From the NCBI GenBank assembly GCA_038148435.1, contig JAYQVM010000005.1, positions 1 through 43,254 of the forward strand: a stretch of 43,254 bases of DNA, given 5' to 3'. A program made the translations under genes and the position numbers. Numbering within the stretch: the stretch's first letter is position 1; the number at the start of each line of letters is the position of its first letter. The notes beneath the pieces are model-generated. The model ran no database searches and was not told the origin of the DNA. It saw nothing but the letters and a program-made list of their open reading frames with translations. Positions 16,426 through 24,021 of this stretch are shown here, in pieces. The DNA is from UBA5109 sp038148435. GTDB taxonomy: Bacteria; Pseudomonadota; Gammaproteobacteria; Pseudomonadales; Pseudohongiellaceae.

Positions 16426-16494
16426 GCTAATTCTCATTGATTGTCTTGATTCTGTGTCTATCATTTAAGCCTACTAGCAAGCATAATTCAGGGC

Positions 16495-16505
16495 TGTGAT
16501 ACAAT
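16495..16505 (+). promoter_or_regulatory. Candidate extended -10 promoter element for engB
   Basis: TGTGATACAAT contains TACAAT preceded by TG in the extended -10 position. It lies about 88 bp before the engB ATG in the divergent gap with cytochrome c4. No good -35 was found, which is acceptable for an extended -10 promoter but keeps confidence low. Confidence 0.3.
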
Positions 16506-16592
16506 CTGCTCTCAGAAAAGCGGATGGATTATACCCCATAGCTTCTTGATGAATAAAGCAAAGGCTTAAAACTCTGGGATTTTTCTCCGTCT

Positions 16593-17207
16593 ATGAGCGG
16601 TTCCTTTAACTACTCCAATACTCATTTCCTGATCAGTGCCAGCACGCTAGAGCAGTGCCCCCAGGATGATGCTCTGGAAGTTGCCTTTACGGGCCGCTCC
16701 AATGCTGGCAAATCGAGTGCCATCAATGTTTTGACCGGTCAGACCAAGCTGGCTCGCACCAGTAAAACCCCTGGTCGCACCCAGTTGCTCAATTATTTCG
16801 AGGTGTCAGAAAAACGCTACCTGGTAGACTTGCCGGGTTTCGGATATGCCAAGGTTCCTCCTGCCATGAAACGCAAATGGCAGCAAGAACTGGGTCGCTA
16901 TTTGGAGCAGCGGCAGTCCCTGCAGGGCATCATACTTTTGGTGGATATCAGGCATGCTTTCAAGGACAGCGACCTAATGATGGTCGACTGGGCTGTGCGG
17001 GCGCAATTACCGCTGCACATTTTGCTGACCAAGGCTGACAAGCTAAAGCGTGGTGCTGCCAGAAATACTCTGCTTATGGCGCAGAAATTGTTGCAGGATC
17101 ACCAGAGGTTGATAAGCCTGCAGCTGTTTTCTGCTCTCAAGGAAGAGGGAATTAAGGTGCTGCGCAATCAGCTGGATCAGTGGCTATCGCCACAAGCCCC
17201 AGATTGA
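16593..17207 (+). CDS. engB: Ribosome biogenesis GTPase EngB (YsxC/YihA)
   Basis: EngB is an essential GTPase that assists large ribosomal subunit assembly. The 204-residue protein has G1 GRSNAGKSS (about 34-42), the G2 region TSKTPGRTQLLNYF, G3 DLPGFGYAKVP (about 79-89) and G4 TKADKL (about 146-151), all in order and intact. The start is ATG 16593. It is convergent with polA, and the 317-bp gap between them appears to hold a small RNA, as in E. coli (spf) and Pseudomonas (ersA). A short terminator-like hairpin lies about 60 bp after the stop. Confidence 0.96.
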   Translation: MSGSFNYSNTHFLISASTLEQCPQDDALEVAFTGRSNAGKSSAINVLTGQTKLARTSKTPGRTQLLNYFEVSEKRYLVDLPGFGYAKVPPAMKRKWQQELGRYLEQRQSLQGIILLVDIRHAFKDSDLMMVDWAVRAQLPLHILLTKADKLKRGAARNTLLMAQKLLQDHQRLISLQLFSALKEEGIKVLRNQLDQWLSPQAPD

Positions 17208-17214
17208 GGTCAGT

Positions 17215-17258
17215 CCAAAAAATTGGGCCCTAACCATAGGAGAAAGTAGTTAGGGCCC
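17215..17258 (-). terminator. Strong intrinsic terminator in the polA-engB gap
   Basis: A 10-bp perfect stem, GGGCCCTAAC with GTTAGGGCCC (17225-17234 and 17249-17258), has a 14-nt loop. On the minus strand it is followed by AATTTTTTGG. There is no T-run on the other side, so it acts on minus-strand transcripts. It lies far (about 265 bp) after the polA stop, which is why I connect it to a separate small RNA. Confidence 0.85.
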
Positions 17259-17333
17259 AGCGTGCTCCTTCATTCAGGAGGTTTTTAGGTCGTTCTAGCG
17301 AATTGGGAAATCGGGGAGAAAACCAACCCGCTG
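17217..17333 (-). ncRNA. Candidate small RNA between polA and engB (Spot 42/ErsA position)
   Basis: On the minus strand, running from the end of polA towards engB, there is no plausible protein. The region ends in a strong intrinsic terminator (10-bp perfect stem, then AATTTTTT). Upstream are GAACTA (17360-17365) and TCACA (17339-17343) with a 16-bp spacer, a partial match to an extracytoplasmic-sigma (AlgU/RpoE-type) promoter, GAACTT-N16-TCTGA. That predicts a transcript of about 115 nt with an unstructured GGTTTTCTCCCCG segment near the 5' end that could pair with ribosome-binding sites, and a small internal hairpin CTCCTGAATGAAGGAG. Enterobacterial Spot 42 and Pseudomonas ErsA lie in the same polA-engB interval and orientation. 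The 5' end and promoter are uncertain; family membership is not shown. Confidence 0.5.
17265..17286 (+). terminator. Weak terminator-like hairpin downstream of engB
   Basis: CTCCT (17265-17269) and AGGAG (17276-17280) form a 5-bp stem followed by GTTTTT on the plus strand, about 58 bp after the engB stop. The stem is short. The same bases would form an internal hairpin of the candidate minus-strand small RNA. Confidence 0.4.
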
Positions 17334-17524
17334 CTAAGTGTGACTTAAATGAAAAAAAATAGTTCCGCCAATTCCAAAGTTTTTCAAATTTTTTAAAAAC
17401 TTTTATACTGCTTGAGCAATGACACAGCTTCAAATTCTTCGGCCTGAAGTCTTTTTTTCGGGTCAAGACCTTATAATAAAGTAGGCTGAAAGGCCAAAAA
17501 TGCGATTTAGCCTATAAGCCGGCC

Positions 17525-20284
17525 TTAATGAGCCTGATCCCAGTTGGTACCGGAGCCTATATCAACTAATAAAGGAACCTTCAGTGCGGCGGCTGAAGCC
17601 ATGCGAAATTCAACGCCTTCACTAAGAAGTTGCAAATCCTGCTCTGCTACCTCGAAGACCAACTCATCGTGTACCTGCAGCAAAAGCGCCGCATCAAGTT
17701 TTGCCACATCCAGCCAGTGCTGAATATCAATCATGGCTCGTTTTATGATGTCAGCTGCAGTCCCCTGCATTGGCGCATTGATCGCGGTCCGCTCGGCGGC
17801 CTTGCGCAGCATGCCGTTGCGAGCGTGAATATCCGGCAAATATAGTCTGCGCCCGAACAGGGTTTCTACATAGCCCTGCTCATTAGCAAGCTGGCGGGTA
17901 TTCTCCATATAATCACGCACCCTCGGATAACGCTGGAAATACCGCTCAACGTATTCCTGTGCCTCATGACGACCAATGCTAAGTTGCTTGGCTAAGCCAA
18001 ATGCAGACATACCATAGATCAAACCGAAGTTGATAGCCTTGGCACTGCGCCGCTGACTGCTGTCAACTGCATCCAGCTTAACCCCGAAAATTTCTGCTGC
18101 TGTGGCCCGGTGGACATCCAGCCCCTCCCGAAAGGCTTTGCACAGGCCTTCGTCTCCGGATAAGTGAGCCATGATCCGCAGCTCAACCTGGGAATAATCG
18201 GCTGCCATAAGGCGCTTTCCTTCCGCGGGAATAAAAGCCTGTCTCACCCGCCGCCCTTCCTCGGTGCGGATGGGAATATTCTGTAAATTGGGCTCGCTTG
18301 AAGACAGACGCCCTGTTGCTGCAACCGCCTGCTGGAAATTGCTGTGGATACAGCCACTTTGTTCATTGACCTGCAGTGGTAGCTTGTCGGTATAGGTGCT
18401 CTTGAGCTTGCTCAAGCTCCGATATTCCAGTAGGAGCTTGGGCAAGGGATATTCCAATGCCAGTTCCTGCAAAACGGGCTCTGCCGTTGAGGGCTGGCCT
18501 TTAGCCGTTTTACTGAGCACAGGATACTCGAGTTTTTCATAAAAAATTTTTTGTAGCTGAGCCGGTGAACCGAGATTGAATTCTTCATCGGCAAGTTTGT
18601 AGGCCTCTTGTTCTAGTACAGCCAGTCGCAGGGTCAGCTCTTCACTTTGTTTGGAAAGTTCTTGAAAATCGACTCGAATGCCCTTTTCTTCCATGCCCAA
18701 TAAGACCGGCATCAGGTCTATTTCATAATAGCGATAGACATCAGCCAACAGGCCGGTATTCTGCAGCTTTATCTCCAGCCCTTGCTGCAGACGATAAATA
18801 AAATCCGCATTTTGAGCCGAATAGTCTCTTGCCTGCTCTAGCTCAAGTTGCGCATAGCTGAGTTTATGACGGCCTTTTCCGAGAAGCTCATCTAGTAGTA
18901 ATTTGTCTTCCTGCAGGTAATGCGAGACAAGCCTGTCCAGCGTATGTTTATGTTCAACTGAATTCAGCACATAGGACTGCAGCATGGTATCGAAGCGAAG
19001 TCCAGCCATGTTGATGCCATATCGAGCCAATACGTGACAGATAAATTTCAGATCATGCCCCGCCTTAAATAGGGCCTGATCTTCCAGCAGAGTCCGCAGT
19101 TTTTTCAAAACCGCCTGCAGGTCAAGCTGGCTTGCTGCCGTTTCATGGGCAACAGGAATATAGGCCGACTTGCCAGCTTCGGCGCATAATGACAAGCCGA
19201 TGATGCTTGCCTGTTTGTAATGCGCACCATCGGTTTCCAGTGAAATGGCCAGCCGGCCAGCCTGCTTCAACGTTGCCAGCAGGCTTTCGAGATCTTCTAG
19301 CTTAGTGATACAGCTGTAAGCTATTTTTTCAGGTCGAGAAAAGGCTTGGGTTTCATCCATCGTAGCAGGAGTCGGCGCAAGACTCGGACCACCCTTAAGT
19401 ACAATTTCCTCTGCCTTTACCCCGTCTTCTTCCAACTCACGAATCCATGTCCTGAACTCCAGCCGCTTGTACCAGCTCAAGAGAGCTTTCTTGTCTGCTT
19501 CACTGTGCTGCAAGTCCTGAGGTTTGAAATCCAGATCAACATCCAGTTTGATGGTGGCCAGCTCACGAGACAGTTTTAACTGTTCAATATGCTCACGCAG
19601 GTTTTCACCAGCCTTGCCCTTTATCTCATCGACGCGACGAATCAGCTCGTCAACGGCGCCATATTCCTCCAGCCATTTCACGGCCGTCTTAGGTCCCACA
19701 CCAGGTACGCCTGGAATGTTGTCTGATTTATCGCCCATCAGGCCCAGGTAATCGATGATTTGTTCCGGTAGCAAGCCAAACTTATCCTTTACGCCTTGTA
19801 TATCAAGCACCTCACGGGTCATAGTGTTAAGCAGAGTAACATGCTCATTGACCAACTGGGCCAGGTCTTTGTCGCCTGTTGAAATAAGGGTATGCAGCTT
19901 TATTTGGCTTGCCTGATGGGCCAGGGTTCCAATCACATCATCAGCTTCCACTCCGGGGACAATGACTAGCGGCAGACCCATGGCCTTAATGATTTCATGA
20001 ATCGGCTCTATCTGACCCCGCAGATCATCAGGCATGGGCGGACGGTGAGCCTTATATTCTTTATAAATGTCGTTGCGAAATGTTTTGCCCGTGGCATCAA
20101 AAATTACGGCAATGGGGGAATCGGGATATTGCTTGATCAGGCTGCGCACCATATTAATGACGCCTTTTACCGCTCCAGTGGCCTGACCAATACTGGTGGT
20201 CAAAGGCGGTAAGGCATGATAGGCGCGAAACAGATAGGAGGAACCATCAATCAGAACCAGTGGTTTTTCTGGCAGGGAGCTCAT
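17525..20284 (-). CDS. polA: DNA polymerase I with degenerate proofreading site
   Basis: PolA fills gaps and removes RNA primers. From ATG 20284, whose ATGA overlaps the znuA stop, it has 919 residues. The 5' nuclease domain (about 1-300) is intact (LIDGSSYLFRAYHAL, GVEADDVIGTLA, STGDKDLAQLV, GLMGDKSDNIPGVPGVGPKT). The polymerase domain (about 520-919) keeps ADYSQVELR (catalytic D696), RRSAKAINFGLIYG and QVHDELVFE (D873). The middle 3'-5' exonuclease domain (about 323-510) is present in length and fold, but aligned with E. coli Pol I, Asp355 is Ser348, Asp424 is Ile415 and Asp501 is Asn492; only the Glu357 equivalent, E350, remains. Proofreading is therefore predicted to be lost, while polymerase and flap-removal functions should persist. 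Coupling to znuA suggests some shared transcription. Confidence 0.97.
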   Translation of the reverse strand: MSSLPEKPLVLIDGSSYLFRAYHALPPLTTSIGQATGAVKGVINMVRSLIKQYPDSPIAVIFDATGKTFRNDIYKEYKAHRPPMPDDLRGQIEPIHEIIKAMGLPLVIVPGVEADDVIGTLAHQASQIKLHTLISTGDKDLAQLVNEHVTLLNTMTREVLDIQGVKDKFGLLPEQIIDYLGLMGDKSDNIPGVPGVGPKTAVKWLEEYGAVDELIRRVDEIKGKAGENLREHIEQLKLSRELATIKLDVDLDFKPQDLQHSEADKKALLSWYKRLEFRTWIRELEEDGVKAEEIVLKGGPSLAPTPATMDETQAFSRPEKIAYSCITKLEDLESLLATLKQAGRLAISLETDGAHYKQASIIGLSLCAEAGKSAYIPVAHETAASQLDLQAVLKKLRTLLEDQALFKAGHDLKFICHVLARYGINMAGLRFDTMLQSYVLNSVEHKHTLDRLVSHYLQEDKLLLDELLGKGRHKLSYAQLELEQARDYSAQNADFIYRLQQGLEIKLQNTGLLADVYRYYEIDLMPVLLGMEEKGIRVDFQELSKQSEELTLRLAVLEQEAYKLADEEFNLGSPAQLQKIFYEKLEYPVLSKTAKGQPSTAEPVLQELALEYPLPKLLLEYRSLSKLKSTYTDKLPLQVNEQSGCIHSNFQQAVAATGRLSSSEPNLQNIPIRTEEGRRVRQAFIPAEGKRLMAADYSQVELRIMAHLSGDEGLCKAFREGLDVHRATAAEIFGVKLDAVDSSQRRSAKAINFGLIYGMSAFGLAKQLSIGRHEAQEYVERYFQRYPRVRDYMENTRQLANEQGYVETLFGRRLYLPDIHARNGMLRKAAERTAINAPMQGTAADIIKRAMIDIQHWLDVAKLDAALLLQVHDELVFEVAEQDLQLLSEGVEFRMASAAALKVPLLVDIGSGTNWDQAH

Positions 20285-21138
20285 CCGGATAGGCATCCGG
20301 CAATGGCCTTACTCAGATCACGCATGAAGTCGGCATAGGCCGTGCTGCTGAGCGGATAATCATGGCCCAGCACATCAATACTGGTAATGTGCATGGAACG
20401 GCCCAGCAGCTGACGTAGCTTTTGCGAGTTATGCTGTGGCTGAATCAGCAGGCAGTTTACCCTCGCCTCTTCCAATGTCTTCCTGGTTCGAATAATTTTG
20501 CGCACGCCAGGTTGCAGCTCTTCATTTTCCGTCACACTGGCTAGGTGGCTAAGGCCAAACTGCTGTTCAAAATACCAGAATGCATTGTGGTAAACCGCAA
20601 AAGGCCTTTGCTGCAACCCTTCCAGTGTTTCTTCGATCTGGCCGTCCAGTTCGTCCATGGACAGCAAGAAGCGGTTGAGGTTATTGGCATAGGCTGCCCG
20701 GTTCGACTCATCCAAAGTCTGTAGGCGGCGGGCCAGTACCTGTGCAATCAAACGGACATGCTGGGTGGATAACCACATATGCGGATCAATGCTCTCTCCT
20801 ATGTCTCGGCCAGCAGTCTGCAGCAAGGCGAAAGATGAGATGGTTTCAACGTTCAATTCCTCGATGATGTCAACTAGCTCCTGTTCGAGTGCCGGACCTA
20901 CCCAGAGTAGCACATCTGCGGCAGCCAGTATCCTGCGCTCAGAAGGACGCAGCGAGAGGTGATGAGGATCCTGACCTGGACCAATCACAAGCTCAGGTAA
21001 TGAGATGTCCTCAGTCACTGCCGCTGCGATCAGTTGCAGCGGTTTTATGCTGCTGACCACCTGCACCTGAGCAGCGACCGGAAGAGTCCAGCAAAAAAGC
21101 TGACACAGCAACAAGAGCAAAGAGATAATACGTCGCAA
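20281..21138 (-). CDS. znuA: High-affinity zinc ABC transporter, periplasmic binding protein
   Basis: ZnuA captures zinc in the periplasm for the ZnuBC importer. The product is 285 residues with a signal peptide ending near VAAQ. Metal-ligand histidines typical of the cluster A-1 binding proteins are seen in GQDPHHLSLRPS, IDPHMWLS and VYHNAFWYFEQQFGL, with a C-terminal lobe including LLIQPQHNSQKLRQLLGRS. The His-rich loop of E. coli ZnuA is absent. The reading frame opens at TTG 21138; no upstream ATG fits, so the exact start is uncertain. It is divergent from znuC, with 88 bp between, and its stop overlaps the polA start. zur, found near these genes in pseudomonads, is not here. Confidence 0.92.
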   Translation of the reverse strand: MRRIISLLLLLCQLFCWTLPVAAQVQVVSSIKPLQLIAAAVTEDISLPELVIGPGQDPHHLSLRPSERRILAAADVLLWVGPALEQELVDIIEELNVETISSFALLQTAGRDIGESIDPHMWLSTQHVRLIAQVLARRLQTLDESNRAAYANNLNRFLLSMDELDGQIEETLEGLQQRPFAVYHNAFWYFEQQFGLSHLASVTENEELQPGVRKIIRTRKTLEEARVNCLLIQPQHNSQKLRQLLGRSMHITSIDVLGHDYPLSSTAYADFMRDLSKAIAGCLSG

Positions 21139-21173
21139 AATAATAACCGGGAGCTAAACCAAGAAAGCTCACT

Positions 21174-21185
21174 ATGATATATTAC
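21174..21185. promoter_or_regulatory. Possible Zur-type operator between znuA and znuC
   Basis: ATGATATATTAC is an imperfect palindrome (8 of 12 positions symmetrical) in the 88-bp divergent gap. It resembles the AT-rich core of Zur boxes (around GTTATAnTATAAC). Its position between two divergently transcribed zinc genes is right for joint control. The match is weak and could be chance in AT-rich DNA. Confidence 0.3.
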
Positions 21186-21226
21186 CTCGCCTTGATCGCA
21201 AACTTGCTGCTGGCCTTCTCAAGCTA

Positions 21227-22033
21227 ATGGCTGCGAGTTTTTCTAAGATTTCACCCGGAACAGTATTTGTGACCGACACACTCTTGCAGGCTCGCCAACT
21301 ATCGCTCACGCTGGATAAACGTGAAATTTTGCGTGACATCAGCCTACAAATTAAAGGTGGCCAGATCGTAACTCTCATTGGCCCAAACGGCGCTGGAAAA
21401 ACCTCCCTGGTCAAGCTTGCCCTTGGTCTGCTGAACCCAACTAAGGGTCATGTCGAAAGGCGCAAAAATCTACGCATTGGCTACATGCCACAGCGTATGC
21501 ATATCGATGCCAGCATGCCGATCTCGGTACAGAAATTTTTACAGCTGGCAGTGCGTGCTCGGCCAGAACATATTGCTTCTGTGCTCGATGAACTCAGCGC
21601 CAGCCATCTACTGCAGGCACAGATACATTCACTTTCCGGTGGCGAAATGCAGCGCATATTGCTGGCGCGCGCACTGATTCAGGACCCTGAATTACTGGTG
21701 CTGGATGAACCCATGCAGGGCGTTGATATTACCGGGCAGGCAGAACTCTATGCACTGATTGCCGCCATTCGTGACAGGCACCATTGCGGGGTACTCATGG
21801 TGTCACACGATTTGCACCTTGTGATGTCGGCCACCGATGAGGTCATCTGCCTGAACCAGCATGTCTGCTGTCATGGCCTGCCGGAACAAGTCAGCCAAGA
21901 CCCTGCATATCTCGAGCTATTTGGCACAAAAGAGGCCAAAGCGCTGGCAGTTTATACTCACCATCACAATCACAGCCATGATCTCAGCGGCGAAATCGTC
22001 GGGAAGGATTATGCGGATCGCTCGCATGGCTGA
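21227..22033 (+). CDS. znuC: High-affinity zinc ABC transporter, ATP-binding subunit
   Basis: ZnuC powers zinc import through ZnuB. The 268-residue protein has Walker A GPNGAGKTS (about 52-60), the ABC signature LSGGEMQR (about 136-143), Walker B ELLVLDEP (about 157-164) and the switch His in VSHDLHL. A histidine-rich tail, YTHHHNHSHDLSGEIV, is common in ZnuC of related bacteria and may bind zinc. ATG 21227 is used; GTG 21269 would also give a good family N-terminus (MTDTLLQARQLSL). Its 3' end overlaps the likely znuB start by 8 bp, indicating coupling. Confidence 0.93.
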   Translation: MAASFSKISPGTVFVTDTLLQARQLSLTLDKREILRDISLQIKGGQIVTLIGPNGAGKTSLVKLALGLLNPTKGHVERRKNLRIGYMPQRMHIDASMPISVQKFLQLAVRARPEHIASVLDELSASHLLQAQIHSLSGGEMQRILLARALIQDPELLVLDEPMQGVDITGQAELYALIAAIRDRHHCGVLMVSHDLHLVMSATDEVICLNQHVCCHGLPEQVSQDPAYLELFGTKEAKALAVYTHHHNHSHDLSGEIVGKDYADRSHG

Positions 22034-22802
22034 CTTTGTTCTGCGTGCACTAGCTGCCGGACTGCTGGTGGCATTGATCGCTGGTCCTCTGGGGTGTTTT
22101 GTTGTCTGGCGCCGAATGGCATATTTCGGTGACACCCTGGCACACTCTGCACTTCTCGGGATTTCATTCAGTCTCTTGCTGGATATCAATCTGCAGTTTG
22201 CTGTGATTTTTGCTTGCCTGGCCATTGCTCTGCTTCTGGTGCAGATGGAAAGCAAGCATCATCTGGCCACCGATACCATCCTGGGGATTCTCGCTCACAG
22301 TTCGCTTGCTTTTGGTCTAGTAATGCTCAGTTTTACCAACTCGAATATCAACCTGATGGCTTATCTATTCGGCGACCTGTTAACGGTCAGCGAGCTTGAT
22401 CTGGTATGGATTGCCAGCGGTGTCACCGCTGCACTGGTTCTGCTGTGGCTTAACTGGAACCGTCTGCTAACCATCACCTTGCATCAGGAACTGGCGCAGG
22501 TGGAAGGTCTGCAGGCAGCCAAAATACGTCTACTGCTAATGCTCCTAATCGCCACTGTGATTGCTCTAAGTATGCATGTCGTCGGCATTCTCCTCATAAC
22601 CTCACTAATGATAATTCCTCCGGCTTGCGCCCGGGGCTTCTCCAGCTCGCCTGAAAAAATGGCTTTCTCTGCCAGCCTTATCGGCTGTATCGCAGTATGC
22701 TGTGGACTGCTCACCTCTTTTTATCTGGATACTCCCAGCGGGCCCAGTATCGTTGTGTGTGCTGCAGTTTTATTTTTTATAAGTTCGTTGTTCAGGCAAT
22801 AA
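22026..22802 (+). CDS. znuB: High-affinity zinc ABC transporter, permease
   Basis: ZnuB is the membrane channel of the zinc importer. From ATG 22026 the product is 258 residues with about eight hydrophobic spans and opens MADFVLRALAAGLLVALIAG, followed by PLGCFVVWRRMAYFGDTLAH, matching ZnuB closely. ATG 22011 is a possible alternative; the much longer frame from 21861 lies inside znuC and is rejected. The conserved permease loop that contacts ZnuC is around QVEGLQAAKIRLLLMLL. It is transcribed with znuC. Confidence 0.93.
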   Translation: MADFVLRALAAGLLVALIAGPLGCFVVWRRMAYFGDTLAHSALLGISFSLLLDINLQFAVIFACLAIALLLVQMESKHHLATDTILGILAHSSLAFGLVMLSFTNSNINLMAYLFGDLLTVSELDLVWIASGVTAALVLLWLNWNRLLTITLHQELAQVEGLQAAKIRLLLMLLIATVIALSMHVVGILLITSLMIIPPACARGFSSSPEKMAFSASLIGCIAVCCGLLTSFYLDTPSGPSIVVCAAVLFFISSLFRQ

Positions 22803-23262
22803 ATCAAGGCCCTGCCTTTTCTAAGCATTACTGTCTAGTCTCGGCCGCTATCTTATTTATATTTCTATACACTATCCATTTTTAACAAGTTTGGTTTTGG
22901 AAAGAGCCTCCCAAATCCAGAAAACCACTAATGCCTAGAGACTGAGTATTTTCATGTTGGATAGTCCATCGCCTCGCCGGCACGCGGGGGCCTGCTCTGG
23001 TTAATATCCCAGAAAGGCTTCATGATAAGTAGCTGGTTCGCCCTATGGTGCGCAACTGCCCTTTTCTATATAAGGCCTGGGGTATCCGGCAAAATGCAGG
23101 CTATATGACAAACTTAAACTAATCCGATTAAGGTTGTATGAAACATAAGCTCGTGAGCCCGAAGAGTTAAAACAGCACTACTTTTCCCTGATCCCGCCAG
23201 TAAATTGCCATAATTAAGTAGATAATATAGAAGAGGGGACTTTTACCTTATATGGAGGGATC
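22803..23262. other. Unassigned 460-bp intergenic region
   Basis: No ORF with coding character is seen on either strand. The stretch includes a short GC-rich patch (GCCGGCACGCGGGGGCCTGC, around 22976-22995) in otherwise AT-rich sequence, and TTCTATATAAGGCC around 23073-23086. I could not recognise a terminator for znuB or a known RNA. The ribosome-binding site GGAGG for the next gene lies at its right edge. Confidence 0.4.
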
Positions 23263-23814
23263 ATGAAAAAAGTGCTGGAGTATTCAAAAATTGTCGTATT
23301 GCTACTGGGGCTGCTTGTAGGTGTTCAAATCCCTGGCTTCGTTGATGAGTACCGCCTGATCCTGGAATCACGCGCTCTAGAATCCAGCCTAGGCCTTGCG
23401 GAATTCCGAAATGATGCCGAGCGCTTCTTTGACGGGGATCTTGACCGGCTTGTCGCTTATTATGAAAGTCGCGAAGATGAAATCATTGTTGCCGGCGGGC
23501 AAAGCATTAGAGCGCTGGTTGACAGAAATCTAATGCTGACAAATGGGTTGATACAATTCAATGCATCGCTGGCACAGGCCTATTACCAGGTTTTTCTATC
23601 ACCACTCATCGAGGTGCAGGAACAGTTGAGGGATTCATATCAGTACAGTGTGGCGCTGAATTCGGTGTCCATAGGCAGCGGTATTGGCCTCGGGCTGCTT
23701 TGCCTGATTCTGTTTGAACTCATACTTGCTATCATCAGTCTAACGATTCTAAGATGCTGGCGTTCCGCTCGCCAGTCTAAAACACAACAGCTTTCAACAC
23801 ATGGACAAAACTAG
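23263..23814 (+). CDS. DUF2937 family membrane protein
   Basis: The 183-residue product matches my recollection of the DUF2937 family, whose function is unknown. It has an N-terminal membrane segment with the family-like GLLVGVQIPGFVDEYRLIL (about 17-35), and a periplasmic-type middle region with RFFDGDLDRLVAYYESREDE (about 54-73). A second hydrophobic span follows at about 137-163. A strong GGAGG ribosome-binding site precedes ATG 23263. The C-terminal tail is basic and polar. It stands alone, between znuB and the sco gene, so context gives no function. The family call is by pattern and should be confirmed with a profile search. Confidence 0.75.
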   Translation: MKKVLEYSKIVVLLLGLLVGVQIPGFVDEYRLILESRALESSLGLAEFRNDAERFFDGDLDRLVAYYESREDEIIVAGGQSIRALVDRNLMLTNGLIQFNASLAQAYYQVFLSPLIEVQEQLRDSYQYSVALNSVSIGSGIGLGLLCLILFELILAIISLTILRCWRSARQSKTQQLSTHGQN

Positions 23815-23920
23815 AGATCTGGGTTTCTCATATCAATTCAGCAAAGAGGATATGCTCAAGATTATCAGAGAGAATCGCATTGTCAGCATTCCTCACGGCA
23901 AAAATTTGAAAAAGCTGTAG
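23801..23920 (+). CDS. Possible 39-residue small protein overlapping the DUF2937 gene
   Basis: A short frame begins at ATG 23801, inside the last 14 bp of the DUF2937 gene, and ends at TAG 23918-23920. The peptide is polar and basic at the end (start MDKTRDLGFSYQFSKEDMLK, end SIPHGKNLKKL). It has no evident ribosome-binding site, but overlap with the preceding stop could couple its translation. It may be a small protein, the end of a decayed gene, or chance. I do not recognise a family. Confidence 0.3.
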   Translation: MDKTRDLGFSYQFSKEDMLKIIRENRIVSIPHGKNLKKL

Positions 23921-24021
23921 GCCTGATTTTTAGATAAATTAAGACTTTTCCCGCTAGCAGAGGTTCTCACTTCACTGAGTCAAGTGATAATGAATTTGGC
24001 GCCTGGTCAAACCCCAAATAA

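Noticed and set aside
17230..17466. 78-codon minus-strand ORF in the polA-engB gap
   Set aside because: The frame runs through the terminator hairpin and AT-rich promoter-like sequence; the region is better explained as a small RNA.
21861..22025. Long N-terminal extension of the znuB frame
   Set aside because: It lies entirely inside znuC in another frame and the extra residues do not resemble ZnuB; ATG 22026 gives the family-type start.
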